Source: Streptomyces harbinensis
Lineage (GTDB): Bacteria; Actinomycetota; Actinomycetes; Streptomycetales; Streptomycetaceae
Reading direction: 5' to 3'
Length of the DNA stretch: 64,000 nucleotides
Assembly (NCBI RefSeq): GCF_900116145.1
Contig: NZ_FPAB01000002.1
Coordinates: 475,193 to 539,192, forward strand
Numbering within the stretch: position 1 is the stretch's first letter; each line of letters begins with the position of its first letter. Shown piece by piece: positions 37,079 through 47,399 of this stretch. Position numbers and translations under genes: made by a program. The notes beneath the pieces were generated by a model, which worked only from the letters and a program-made list of their open reading frames with translations, did no database searches and was not told where the DNA came from.

Positions 37079-37972
37079 ATGTGCGCCATGTCATCGCAGC
37101 CCAACGGGCCACGCCCGCCGGCGCGCCCCGACGCCTCCATGTCGCTGCTGACCACCGTCATGAACCACACCCTCGACGAGGGGTACGCCCAGGCGGCGGC
37201 GCGCAGGCACAGCGAGGGCACCGCGGGGCTGCCGCGCAATCTGCGGGCCAAGCTGTGGCTCGCCGCCGGCCTGGTCCTGGCCGGCCTGGTGGTCACCCTC
37301 GGCGCCGTCCAGGCCCGCGAGGCGGCGCCCACCGTCGCCCGGGAGCGCCAGGAGCTCCTGGACCGGGTGGAATCCGGCACCGAGGCGATGGACGCGCTCC
37401 AGCACGAGGTGGACGCGCTGCGCTCCGAGGTCGCGGCCATGCAGAACGACCTGCTCAGCGGCTCGGGCGGCGACCCGGGCGAACTGACCGCGCTGCTCGC
37501 CGGGGCCAGCCCCGTCCAGGGCCCCGGTCTCGAACTCGTCGTCAACGACGCCAAGGGCGTCGCGGCGGGCGGCGGCGAGGCCCGGGACGGCTCGGGCTTC
37601 GACACCGGCCGGGTCCGCGACCGCGACCTGCAACGGGTGGTCAACGGGCTGTGGATCTCCGGCGCCGAGGCCATCGCCGTCAACGGGCAGCGGCTGACCG
37701 CCCTGTCGGCCATCCGGGCTGCGGGCGACGCCATCCTCGTCGACAACCGGCCGCTGGTCCCCCCGTACACCGTCCAGGCGGTGGGCGACCCGGAGGCGAT
37801 GCGCGCCCGCTTCGAGACCACCGTGGACGGCCAGTACCTCAACGTCCTGCGCGACAACTACGGCATCCGTGCCGAGACCTCCGACAAGCAAGAGATCCGC
37901 ATACCCGCCGCCACCAGCCTCACGGTGCGCACGGCGCGGCCCGCGGACACGGGAGAAGGAAACACACAGTGA
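37079..37972 (+). CDS. DUF881 family membrane protein (first copy)
   Basis: 297 residues. Cytoplasmic N-terminus with ARPDASMSLLTTVMNHTLDE, a single membrane segment (LWLAAGLVLAGLVVTLGAVQ), a coiled coil (VARERQELLDRVESGTEAMD and QHEVDALRSEVAAMQ), and the extracytoplasmic DUF881 domain (GPGLELVVNDAKGV; DLQRVVNGLWISGAEAIAVN; GDAILVDNRPLVPPYTVQAV). Function unknown; the DUF881-SBP-DUF881 trio is conserved in actinobacteria near gcvH/garA genes. ATG 37079 follows GGGGTGG; ATG 37088 is possible. Stop overlaps the next GTG. Confidence 0.85.
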   Translation: MCAMSSQPNGPRPPARPDASMSLLTTVMNHTLDEGYAQAAARRHSEGTAGLPRNLRAKLWLAAGLVLAGLVVTLGAVQAREAAPTVARERQELLDRVESGTEAMDALQHEVDALRSEVAAMQNDLLSGSGGDPGELTALLAGASPVQGPGLELVVNDAKGVAAGGGEARDGSGFDTGRVRDRDLQRVVNGLWISGAEAIAVNGQRLTALSAIRAAGDAILVDNRPLVPPYTVQAVGDPEAMRARFETTVDGQYLNVLRDNYGIRAETSDKQEIRIPAATSLTVRTARPADTGEGNTQ

Positions 37973-38301
37973 TCGCCGTACTGGGGCTCGTGCTGGGCGT
38001 CGTGGCCGGAATCCTCACCCGGCCCGTCGTGCCCATGGGGCTCGAACCGTATCTGCCGATCGCCGTCGTCGCCGCGCTCGACGCGGTGTTCGGCGGGCTG
38101 CGGGCCATGCTGGACGGGATGTTCGACGACAAGGTCTTCGTCGTCTCCTTCCTCTCCAACGTCGTGGTGGCCGCGCTGATCGTCTTCCTCGGCGACAAGC
38201 TGGGCGTGGGCGCCCAGCTGTCCACCGGCGTGGTCGTGGTCCTGGGCATCCGGATCTTCTCCAACGCCGCCTCCATCCGCCGGCACCTCTTCCGGGCGTG
38301 A
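37969..38301 (+). CDS. Small basic family membrane protein (SBP, DUF1290)
   Basis: 110-residue integral membrane protein with about four hydrophobic stretches: IAVLGLVLGVVAGILTRPVV, LPIAVVAALDAVFGGLRAML, VFVVSFLSNVVVAALIVFLG, GVVVVLGIRIFSNAASIRRH. The DGMFDDKVF loop and F-SN motif are characteristic. GTG 37969 overlaps the preceding stop by 4 bp (GTGA), and AGAAGGA precedes it. Encoded between the two DUF881 genes; role unknown, envelope assembly or division is only a guess from context. Confidence 0.88.
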   Translation: MIAVLGLVLGVVAGILTRPVVPMGLEPYLPIAVVAALDAVFGGLRAMLDGMFDDKVFVVSFLSNVVVAALIVFLGDKLGVGAQLSTGVVVVLGIRIFSNAASIRRHLFRA

Positions 38302-39185
38302 GCACCATGAGCGACCCCGAGCGCGCACCGCGCGAACCCGACCCGGCGCCCGGCGAGCCCGGCCAGGCCTCTCCCGCGCCCGGATCCGCCCGGAAGCCGC
38401 AGGCCCCCGAGCCCGCCGCGCCCGACCCGCCGGCGGCGCCCGCCACGCCCGGACCCCCCGCGCGGCCCCGGGGCCGGGACGCCCTGCTGGCCGGCCTGTG
38501 GCCGCCGCGCGTCACCCGCAGCCAGCTCATCGTGGCCGCGCTGCTGTTCGTCCTGGGCCTCGGCCTGGCCATCCAGGTACGGGCCGCCAGCGCCGACGAC
38601 AGCGCCCTGCGCGGGGCCCGCCCCGAGGACCTGGTGCGCATCCTCAGCGACCTGGAGGACCGCACCGGGCGCCTGGAGGACGAGAAGAACGCCCTGGAGG
38701 AGCAGCGCACCGACCTGGAGACCAGCTCCGACCAGGCCGAGGAGGCCCGCCGGCAGACGGCGGAACGCGAGCGGCAGCTGGGCATCCTGGCCGGTACGGT
38801 CGCCGCCGAGGGCCCGGGCATCGAACTGCGGGTGACCGACCCGCGCGGCGCGGTGCGCGCCGACATGCTGCTGGACGCCGTACAGGAGCTGCGCGCGGCC
38901 GGGGCGGAGGCGATCCAGATCAACGAGGTCCGCATCGTGGCCGGTACCTTCTTCACGGACGAGAACGGCCAGGTGCGCATCGACGGCCGGGCGGTGTCCG
39001 CGCCGTACGTGATCGACGCCATCGGACGCCCGCAGGACCTGGAACCGGCGCTGAACATCCCCGGCGGGGTGGTGCAGTCCCTGGAGAAGGAACAGGCGGG
39101 CGTGGTGATCGAGCGGCCGGAGACGGTGGTCGTGGACGCCTTGCGATCGGCGGAGCGCCCTGACTACGCTCAGTCGTCATCGTAG
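38298..39185 (+). CDS. DUF881 family membrane protein (second copy)
   Basis: 295 residues. A Pro/Ala-rich N-terminus of about 55 residues precedes the single membrane segment (QLIVAALLFVLGLGLAIQVR), a long coiled coil (LVRILSDLEDRTGRLEDEKN through EEARRQTAERERQLG), and the DUF881 domain (GPGIELRVTDPRGAVRADML; AAGAEAIQINEVRIVAGTFF; RAVSAPYVIDAIGRPQDLEP). GTG 38298 overlaps the SBP stop (GTGA); ATG 38307 is an alternative. Paralogue of the gene two places upstream. Last of the tightly packed trio. Confidence 0.85.
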   Translation: MSTMSDPERAPREPDPAPGEPGQASPAPGSARKPQAPEPAAPDPPAAPATPGPPARPRGRDALLAGLWPPRVTRSQLIVAALLFVLGLGLAIQVRAASADDSALRGARPEDLVRILSDLEDRTGRLEDEKNALEEQRTDLETSSDQAEEARRQTAERERQLGILAGTVAAEGPGIELRVTDPRGAVRADMLLDAVQELRAAGAEAIQINEVRIVAGTFFTDENGQVRIDGRAVSAPYVIDAIGRPQDLEPALNIPGGVVQSLEKEQAGVVIERPETVVVDALRSAERPDYAQSSS

Positions 39186-39232
39186 CGGGACGCCGACGCC
39201 GGGGGCTGTGCGTTGTGGTGGCTCTCGGTGAG

Positions 39233-39259
39233 GGAAACTGAATACGGGCCGCGTACGTT
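39233..39259 (+). promoter_or_regulatory. Possible ECF-sigma-type promoter before the FHA gene
   Basis: GGAAAC (39233-39238), 17-bp spacer, CGTT (39256-39259): the spacing and AAC/CGT elements resemble ECF-sigma promoters. It lies about 83 bp upstream of the FHA start in the 156-bp gap. Consensus match only. Confidence 0.3.
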
Positions 39260-39341
39260 GGCAGAGTGTCCGGCGCGGCGGATGAGAGACAATGGACCGC
39301 CCGTCCACTGACGGGTCGGGCTAGGTGCGAGGGGATCGCTG

Positions 39342-40058
39342 GTGAGTTTTTTCGCTAGGTTGTTCGGCAGGCGTCAGGGTGGCTCGCACAGCGCCGCACG
39401 GCCTCATGCCCGCCGTGGCGAGCAGCCTGCGGGGGCGCCCGCGACGGAAGCGGGACGCCCGCTGTTCCGTGACGAGGTCGACGGCCAGGCCGGCGGCATA
39501 GGCTCCCAGGCTCCCGCGGGGCAGGCCGGCGGCACGCCCTGTGGCCGCTGCGGCAACCGCAACGCCGCCACGAGCCGGTACTGCTCGCAGTGCGGCAACC
39601 CGCTGCGGCCGGGCATGGAGGGCTCCTCGGAGACCACCTCCACCATCTCGATCTCCGGTCTGGAGGCGTACGACTCGGAGATCACCGGGCAGCACGCGGT
39701 GATGCCCGCGCTCTCCCCGGAGGCCCAGGCCGCGGTTGACGCCCTGCCGCCCGGCTCCGCGCTGCTGGTGGTGCGCCGCGGTCCCAACTCGGGCAGCCGC
39801 TTCCTGCTGGACGGTGACCTCACCACGGCCGGCCGGCACCCGCAGAGCGACATCTTCCTGGACGATGTGACGGTCTCCCGCCGCCACGTGGAGTTCCGGC
39901 GCCGGCCCGAGGGCGGTTTCTCGGTCTTCGACGTGGGCAGCCTGAACGGCACCTATGTCAACCGGGAGCCCATCGACTCGGCGGTGCTCGCACACGGTGA
40001 CGAGGTGCAGATCGGTAAATACCGTCTGGTGTTCTTCACCGGTCAGTACGGTGGGTGA
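39342..40058 (+). CDS. GarA/OdhI-like FHA-domain protein with zinc ribbon
   Basis: 238 residues. Order: basic N-terminus, disordered stretch, zinc ribbon with Cys67-x2-Cys70 and Cys81-x2-Cys84 (CGRCGNRNAATSRYCSQCG), the phospho-acceptor motif SSETTSTISI (ETTS at 97-100), then a canonical FHA domain 140-232 (GRHPQSD, SRRHVEF, LNGTYVN). Mycobacterial GarA and corynebacterial OdhI share the ETTS motif; when phosphorylated by Ser/Thr kinases the N-terminus folds onto the FHA domain and stops inhibition of 2-oxoglutarate dehydrogenase. The same gene neighbourhood supports orthology. GTG 39342. Confidence 0.88.
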   Translation: MSFFARLFGRRQGGSHSAARPHARRGEQPAGAPATEAGRPLFRDEVDGQAGGIGSQAPAGQAGGTPCGRCGNRNAATSRYCSQCGNPLRPGMEGSSETTSTISISGLEAYDSEITGQHAVMPALSPEAQAAVDALPPGSALLVVRRGPNSGSRFLLDGDLTTAGRHPQSDIFLDDVTVSRRHVEFRRRPEGGFSVFDVGSLNGTYVNREPIDSAVLAHGDEVQIGKYRLVFFTGQYGG

Positions 40059-40136
40059 CGGCTCACGGAGAGTGCCTGGCGCCGCGCCGTGGTGCCCGAC
40101 TATCCAAATGCCCCGGTCACGACCTAGGGTTGCTGT

Positions 40137-40610
40137 GTGAACCAGCTCGACGTCGTGGGTGTCAGGGTGGAATTGCCCAACAACCAGCCCATCGTTCTCC
40201 TCCGTGAAGTGGAGGGCGATCGCTACCTCCCCATCTGGATCGGCCCCGGGGAGGCCACCGCGATCGCCTTCGCCCAGCAGGGGCTGGCCCCTGCCCGGCC
40301 GCTGACGCACGACCTGCTGAAAAACGTCCTGGAAGCGATCGGGCAGGAACTCACCGCCGTGCGGATCACCGATCTGCGCGACGGTGTTTTCTACGCCGAG
40401 CTGGTGTTCGCCAGCGGCGTCGAGGTGAGCGCCAGGCCCTCCGACGCCATAGCGCTCGCGCTGCGCGTGGGCACCCCGATCTACAGCAGTGACGGGGTGC
40501 TCGACGACGCGGGGATCATCATCCCCGACGAGCAGGAGGACGAGGTGGAGCGGTTCCGGGAGTTCCTGGACCAGATCTCTCCCGAGGACTTCGGCTCCGG
40601 CAACCAGTAG
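40137..40610 (+). CDS. Bifunctional nuclease family protein (DUF151)
   Basis: 157 residues: LDVVGVRVELPNNQPIVLLR, GDRYLPIWIGPGEATAIAFA, RPLTHDLLKNVLEAIGQEL, FYAELVFASGVEVSARPSDA, IALALRVGTPIYSS. This DUF151 fold has nuclease activity in plant and Thermotoga relatives, but the bacterial role is unclear. GTG 40137. Conserved companion of garA in actinobacteria. In other genomes a MerR gene of the FtsR type lies between the FHA gene and this one; here the gap is 78 bp with no room for it. Confidence 0.88.
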   Translation: MNQLDVVGVRVELPNNQPIVLLREVEGDRYLPIWIGPGEATAIAFAQQGLAPARPLTHDLLKNVLEAIGQELTAVRITDLRDGVFYAELVFASGVEVSARPSDAIALALRVGTPIYSSDGVLDDAGIIIPDEQEDEVERFREFLDQISPEDFGSGNQ

Positions 40611-40626
40611 CCGGGCGTGGCGATCG

Positions 40627-40655
40627 TTGACGCGCTGAGTGTGCATGCTTAGCGT
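40627..40655 (+). promoter_or_regulatory. Sigma-70-type promoter for the MerR gene
   Basis: TTGACG (40627-40632), exactly 17 bp, TAGCGT (40650-40655): a near-consensus principal-sigma promoter of Streptomyces. Predicted start near 40662, about 93 bases before the MerR GTG, leaving a leader that contains a 24-codon ORF. Confidence 0.75.
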
Positions 40656-40683
40656 CTGTGGGGCATGTCTTGGGAGGAGCGCC

Positions 40684-40758
40684 GTGCGCGTGCTCATCGT
40701 CACACCCGGTGAGCGGCGAGGGCACGGTCGGGGCGTGCGGAACGGAGGCCGGGCGTGA
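40684..40758 (+). CDS. 24-codon leader ORF overlapping the MerR start
   Basis: GTG 40684 is preceded by GGGAGGAGCGCC, a strong ribosome binding site. The ORF encodes a basic peptide (start MRVLIVTPGERRGH) and its TGA (40756-40758) overlaps the MerR GTG (40755) as GTGA, the form of a translationally coupled pair. It lies wholly within the transcript predicted from the 40627 promoter. It could be a leader peptide controlling MerR translation or simply chance; I recognise no family. Confidence 0.4.
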   Translation: MRVLIVTPGERRGHGRGVRNGGRA

Positions 40759-41372
40759 CAGGTAACGGCGAGGGTACGGCGGCGGGCGGGATCTCCCCGT
40801 TGCCGGGCGCGCCGCCGCGGCAGCCCCTGCGGGCGCCGGACGCCCTCCAGTACCACGGCGGCGGCCCCACGGCGCGCGAACGCCTCGGTTACCGGGGCCC
40901 GAGCGCCTGCACCGCCGCCGGGATCACCTACCGGCAGCTCGACTACTGGGCGCGCACCCAGCTGGTGCAGCCCAGCATCCGCCCGGCGCACGGCTCGGGC
41001 ACCCAGCGGCTGTACAGCTTCCAGGACATCCTGGTGCTCAAGATCGTCAAGCGGCTGCTGGACGCCGGGGTCTCCCTCCAGAGCATCCGCACCGCGGTGC
41101 GCGCCCTGCGCTCGGCCGATCTCACCGAACTGGCCGGGCTCACCCTGATGAGCGACGGCGCCACCGTCTACCGCTGCGAGTCCCCCGAGGAGCTGGCCGA
41201 GCTGCTGCGCGGCGGCCGGGGGGTCTTCGGTATCGCGGTGGGCGCGGTGTGGGGCGATGTCGAGGCGGCGCTGTCCCGGCTCCAGGCGGAGCGGGTGGAC
41301 ACCGGCGAAGTCGTCACCGGCGGCCACCCCTCGGACGAGCTGGCGCGCCGCAGACAGCGCGGCCCGCGCTGA
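40755..41372 (+). CDS. MerR-family transcriptional regulator
   Basis: 205 residues. After a disordered 40-residue N-terminus comes the MerR HTH: YRGPSACTAAGITYRQLDYW, ARTQLVQPSIRPAHGSGTQR, LYSFQDILVLKIVKRLLDAG, VSLQSIRTAVRALRS. The C-terminal half (LSADLT..LTLMSDGATVYRCESPEEL; GVFGIAVGAVWGDVEAALSR) lacks recognised effector residues. It corresponds in position to Rv1830 of M. tuberculosis, next to the DUF151 gene and upstream of gcvP. GTG 40755 with GGAGGCCGGGC upstream; target genes unknown. Confidence 0.85.
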   Translation: MTGNGEGTAAGGISPLPGAPPRQPLRAPDALQYHGGGPTARERLGYRGPSACTAAGITYRQLDYWARTQLVQPSIRPAHGSGTQRLYSFQDILVLKIVKRLLDAGVSLQSIRTAVRALRSADLTELAGLTLMSDGATVYRCESPEELAELLRGGRGVFGIAVGAVWGDVEAALSRLQAERVDTGEVVTGGHPSDELARRRQRGPR

Positions 41373-41421
41373 CCGGGAGCGTTCCCACGGATTGTCGGAC
41401 CCGTACGGCACCATCGGGAGG

Positions 41422-42810
41422 ATGAGAGGCCAGCCGACGATCCTGCACCTCGACATGGACGCCTTCTACGCCTCCGTCGAGCAGGCCGCCAAGCCGTCCC
41501 TGCGGGGCAAGCCGGTGATCGTCGGCGGGCTCGGTCCGCGCGGGGTGGTGGCCACCGCCTCCTACGAGGCCCGGCGGTTCGGGGTGCACTCGGCGATGCC
41601 GATGGGCCAGGCCAGACGGCGCTGCCCGAACGCCGCCTTCCTGTATCCGCGCTTCGATGTCTACCGGTCGGTCAGCGACACCGTGATGGCGCTGCTGCGT
41701 GCCCTGTCACCGCTGGTGGAGCCGCTCAGCCTGGACGAGGCGTTCGTCGACCTCGCGGCCGGCGACAGCGCGCACACCGCCGCCGAGGCCGAGGCCGTGG
41801 GACGCGAGCTGCGGGAGCGGATCGTGGCGGCCACCACCGTCACCGGCTCGGTGGGCCTGGCCGGCTCCAAGATGCTCGCCAAGATCGCCTCCGAGCGGGC
41901 CAAGCCGGACGGTCTCCAGCTGATCGAGCCCGGCACCGAACGGGACCTGCTGGACCCGCTGCCGGTCCGCACCCTGCCCGGGGTCGGCCCGGCCACCGAC
42001 GGGGTGCTGCGCCGGGCCGGCATCACCACCGTGGGGGACGCCGCCCGCGCCGGGGAGACGGAGCTGGTGCGGCTGCTGGGCAGCGCGCACGGCACCGGGG
42101 TGCACGCCATGGCGCTGGGGATCGACGACCGGCCGGTGGTCGCCGAGCGGGACGCCAAGTCGGTGTCCGTGGAGGACACCTTCGATGTGGATCTCACCGA
42201 CCGGGCCCGGGTACGGCACGAGGTGGACCGGCTCGCCGAACGCTGTGTCCAGCGGCTGCGCGAGCACGGCCGCTCCGGCCGCACCGTGGTGCTGAAGGTG
42301 CGCAGCCACGACTTCTCCACCCTGACCCGTTCCGACACCCTGCGCGGGCCGACCGACGATCCGGCGGTGGTGCGGGAGCTGGCCGCCCGGCTGCTGGAGG
42401 GGGTGGACACCACGGCCGGGGTGCGGCTGCTGGGGGTGGGGGTCACCGGATTGGCGGATTTCACCCAGGAGGATCTGTTCGCCCAGGCCGGGGCCACCGT
42501 GGACGGCGAGGAGGACAGCGGCCCGGAGCCCGTCCCGGCGCGGGAGCCGGAGCCGGCCGCCGAGCCCGCCCCCGACCGCCGCTGGCTGCCGGGTCTTGAC
42601 GTGACGCACACCGAGTACGGGCCCGGGTGGGTGCAGGGCAGCGGGGTCGGCCGGGTCACCGTGCGGTTCGAGACGCCCGGATCACCGCCCGGCCGGGTGC
42701 GGACCTTCGGCGTGGACGATCCCCTGCTCAGCCGCTCGGCGCCACCGCCGCTGGGCGGGGAGGATCAGCGGTCCTCGTCCGGCGGCGAGGCCAGCCGGCC
42801 GAAGTCCTGA
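41422..42810 (+). CDS. dinB: DNA polymerase IV (Y-family)
   Basis: Error-prone translesion polymerase, 462 residues. Catalytic carboxylates: Asp11 in LHLDMDAFYASVEQ and Asp105-Glu106 in PLSLDEAFVDLAAG. Other blocks: RGVVATASYEARRFGVHSAM, GSVGLAGSKMLAKIASERAK, PGVGPATDGVLRRAGITTVG, and the little-finger domain around SVSVEDTFDVDLTD. The last 90 residues are an actinobacterial extension with an acidic/Pro linker and VTHTEYGPGWVQGSGVGRVT. I see no C-terminal clamp motif with confidence. ATG 41422; TTG 41392 is an alternative. Its 3' end overlaps the convergent PRC-barrel gene by 46 bp. Confidence 0.92.
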   Translation: MRGQPTILHLDMDAFYASVEQAAKPSLRGKPVIVGGLGPRGVVATASYEARRFGVHSAMPMGQARRRCPNAAFLYPRFDVYRSVSDTVMALLRALSPLVEPLSLDEAFVDLAAGDSAHTAAEAEAVGRELRERIVAATTVTGSVGLAGSKMLAKIASERAKPDGLQLIEPGTERDLLDPLPVRTLPGVGPATDGVLRRAGITTVGDAARAGETELVRLLGSAHGTGVHAMALGIDDRPVVAERDAKSVSVEDTFDVDLTDRARVRHEVDRLAERCVQRLREHGRSGRTVVLKVRSHDFSTLTRSDTLRGPTDDPAVVRELAARLLEGVDTTAGVRLLGVGVTGLADFTQEDLFAQAGATVDGEEDSGPEPVPAREPEPAAEPAPDRRWLPGLDVTHTEYGPGWVQGSGVGRVTVRFETPGSPPGRVRTFGVDDPLLSRSAPPPLGGEDQRSSSGGEASRPKS

Positions 42811-43154
42811 TCGGGCGGGGCGGGCTGGTCGGGGTCCGCCATCGGCACGTCGAGACCGTAGTGGTGGTACAGCTGCAACTCCTGCTCCGGCGACAGATGC
42901 CGCCCCACCCCGAAGTCCGGGGCGTCCCTGATCAGCTCCCGGTCGAACGGCACCCGCAGGGCCTCGTCCACCAGTTCGCTGGGCTCCAGCGGGACGAACG
43001 CGTCCCGGCTGAAGAGTCCGGTGCGCACGGCCGCCCATTCGGGTGCACCGGTCGCGTCATCCAGATAGACCTCGTCCACCGTGCCGATCTTGGCTCCATT
43101 GCGGTCGAACGCCTTGCGCCCGATCAGGCTGCGGGGATCGATATCGGTCTGCAC
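42765..43154 (-). CDS. PRC-barrel domain protein
   Basis: 129 residues. PRC-barrel at 1-75 (SLIGRKAFDRNGAKIGTVDE, VYLDDATGAPEWAAVRTGLF), the beta-barrel found in RimM and photosynthetic reaction-centre H subunits; the rest has FVPLEPSELVDEALRVPFDR and an acidic tail LSPEQELQLYHHYGLDVP. Stress-related YsnF/PRC proteins look similar, but no function can be assigned. GTG 43154 with GGGAGGAACC upstream. Divergent from the gcvP riboswitch leader. Confidence 0.82.
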   Translation of the reverse strand: MQTDIDPRSLIGRKAFDRNGAKIGTVDEVYLDDATGAPEWAAVRTGLFSRDAFVPLEPSELVDEALRVPFDRELIRDAPDFGVGRHLSPEQELQLYHHYGLDVPMADPDQPAPPDQDFGRLASPPDEDR

Positions 43155-43321
43155 GGTTCCTCCCACGGGTCGTCACTGCCGGGCCGCACGCCCCTGCCCT
43201 TACGTAACGGCACATACCCGAAGCTGGCCAGTCGAGTGCTGCCGTCACCCGATGCCGGGGCTCCGCCTCCATGTTCGCAGCCGCGAGGCCGCTGGTAGGC
43301 TCGAAAACGGTTGACGACCTC

Positions 43322-43542
43322 GTGCGGGAGAGTCCACCGGTTCCCGGACCGGCGGCGCCGAAGGAGCAAATCCTCCCCGGAATCTCTCAGGCCCCAGTAC
43401 CGCGCGGGGGAGACCACTCTGGAAAGCAGGGTGGCGGCCGGACACCCGTCCGGGCCCGCCCTCACCGACGGTGAAAGCCGTGCCGGTGCTCCGCTCGGGG
43501 CGCGGGCGCGGTGAAGCTCTCAGGTCGAGATGACAGAGGGGG
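43322..43542 (+). promoter_or_regulatory. Tandem glycine riboswitch upstream of gcvP
   Basis: Two glycine aptamers. The first (about 43322-43431) has GTGCGGGAGAG, GCGCCGAAGGAGCAAATCCT, CCCCGGAATCTCTCAGGC and CACTCTGGAAAGCAGG. The second (about 43460-43542) has CTCACCGACGGTGAAAGCC, GCGGTGAAGCTCTCAGGT and GATGACAGAGGGGGAG. This accounts for most of the 445-bp gap 43155-43599. In the family glycine binding turns on glycine-cleavage genes. A weak TAGGCT -10-like box lies at 43296-43301. Confidence 0.93.
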
Positions 43543-43599
43543 AGGCCGCAGCAGGCACCGCCCGGTGGTTGCGGGTCCCAGCGACCAGGAGGCCCCCAG

Positions 43600-46497
<2,898 letters not shown>

Positions 46498-46502
46498 GCC
46501 GC

Positions 46503-46565
46503 CGCGGCCGGTGCCCGTCCGGACCGGATCCCCTTGCGGGGCCGGCCCGGCGGGCACCGGCCGCG
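46503..46565. terminator. Bidirectional terminator between gcvP and the convergent hypothetical gene
   Basis: A 15-bp perfect inverted repeat, CGCGGCCGGTGCCCG (46503-46517) with CGGGCACCGGCCGCG (46551-46565), encloses further GC-rich complementary sequence. It fills the 75-bp convergent gap and can serve both genes. Confidence 0.75.
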
Positions 46566-46572
46566 CGGCCGT

Positions 46573-47142
46573 TCAGCCCGCCGGCGCCGCGATCCGCAGC
46601 CGGCCGGCGAGCAGCGGCAGCAGCGCGTCCACCCGCACCGGGTGATCGGCCGTGATACCCGGCGGCGCCGGAGCGAGCGGTACCAGGATGTCCTCCGCCC
46701 GGGGCGCCCCCTCGGCCGGATCGGCCGCCGGATCGGTGTGCAGCCACAGGGTCAGCATGTAGAGCTCGGGAATCGACAGCAGCCGGGGCTGATAACTGCC
46801 GGCAAGTGCTTCCGCGCGCCGAACGGCCCGCTCGGTGGAGGCGATATAGGGCCCTTCGCCGAAATGTGAGAATGCCCAGCCATCGGCGGTGAGCATGGTT
46901 TCCGCCGCGCCGACGGCACGGCCGCCGCTCTCCAGCAGAAAACGCCACCCGGTGAGCCGGGACGTGGCCGGCCCGGCCTGATCGAGGACCGGGGTCAGCC
47001 GGTGGACGGGCAGGGGAAGTACGGGGCGCAGCGCTCCCCGATTCAGATACAGCGGGTGCGGGGAAGGCACCGTAGTGGACTGCAGCGCGGCACTCAGACT
47101 GCGCTCGGCGGCAGCGGGGGCCGGCGGGATGTTCAGGGGCAT
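46573..47142 (-). CDS. Hypothetical actinomycete protein
   Basis: 189 residues, no recognised domain. Segments: LNIPPAPAAAERSLSAALQS, YLNRGALRPVLPLPVHRLTP, GWRFLLESGGRAVGAAETML, WAFSHFGEGPYIASTERAVR, RLLSIPELYMLTLWLHTDPA, VRVDALLPLLAGRLRIAAPA. No signal peptide or membrane segment. ATG 47142 has AGAGG nine bases upstream; the in-frame ATGs farther out (47190, 47217) lack one. Divergent from the carboxylate-amine ligase gene across a 257-bp AT-richer region. Confidence 0.65.
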   Translation of the reverse strand: MPLNIPPAPAAAERSLSAALQSTTVPSPHPLYLNRGALRPVLPLPVHRLTPVLDQAGPATSRLTGWRFLLESGGRAVGAAETMLTADGWAFSHFGEGPYIASTERAVRRAEALAGSYQPRLLSIPELYMLTLWLHTDPAADPAEGAPRAEDILVPLAPAPPGITADHPVRVDALLPLLAGRLRIAAPAG

Positions 47143-47243
47143 GTCGGGTCGCCTCTCGCTTCGGAGTAGGTCGCCTCTTCCAGGGGACATGGTGCTTGAG
47201 AATGTTATACGCCCCATGTTCTCGGGATGTTTCCGCTAGCCCA

Positions 47244-47305
47244 CCGAAAAAGTTTCGGCAAGGGGGATTCCGGCCGCCTCGTGCGTGAACTATCCCTCTG
47301 GGATA
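47244..47305. promoter_or_regulatory. Divergent promoter region with two short palindromes
   Basis: The 257 bp between the hypothetical gene and the ligase gene are AT-rich for this genome. CCGAAA-AAG-TTTCGG (47244-47258) and TATCCC-TCT-GGGATA (47291-47305) are perfect 6+6 bp inverted repeats and may be operators. I could not assign -35/-10 boxes. Confidence 0.35.
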
Positions 47306-47399
47306 TGCCCATGTGTGGGCCGCGCCACCCACCGGCCGGTGTTATCACCCGATCGTCGTGGGCATGATCGGTGCACCGACGGACGAGGAGGTGTGCCGC

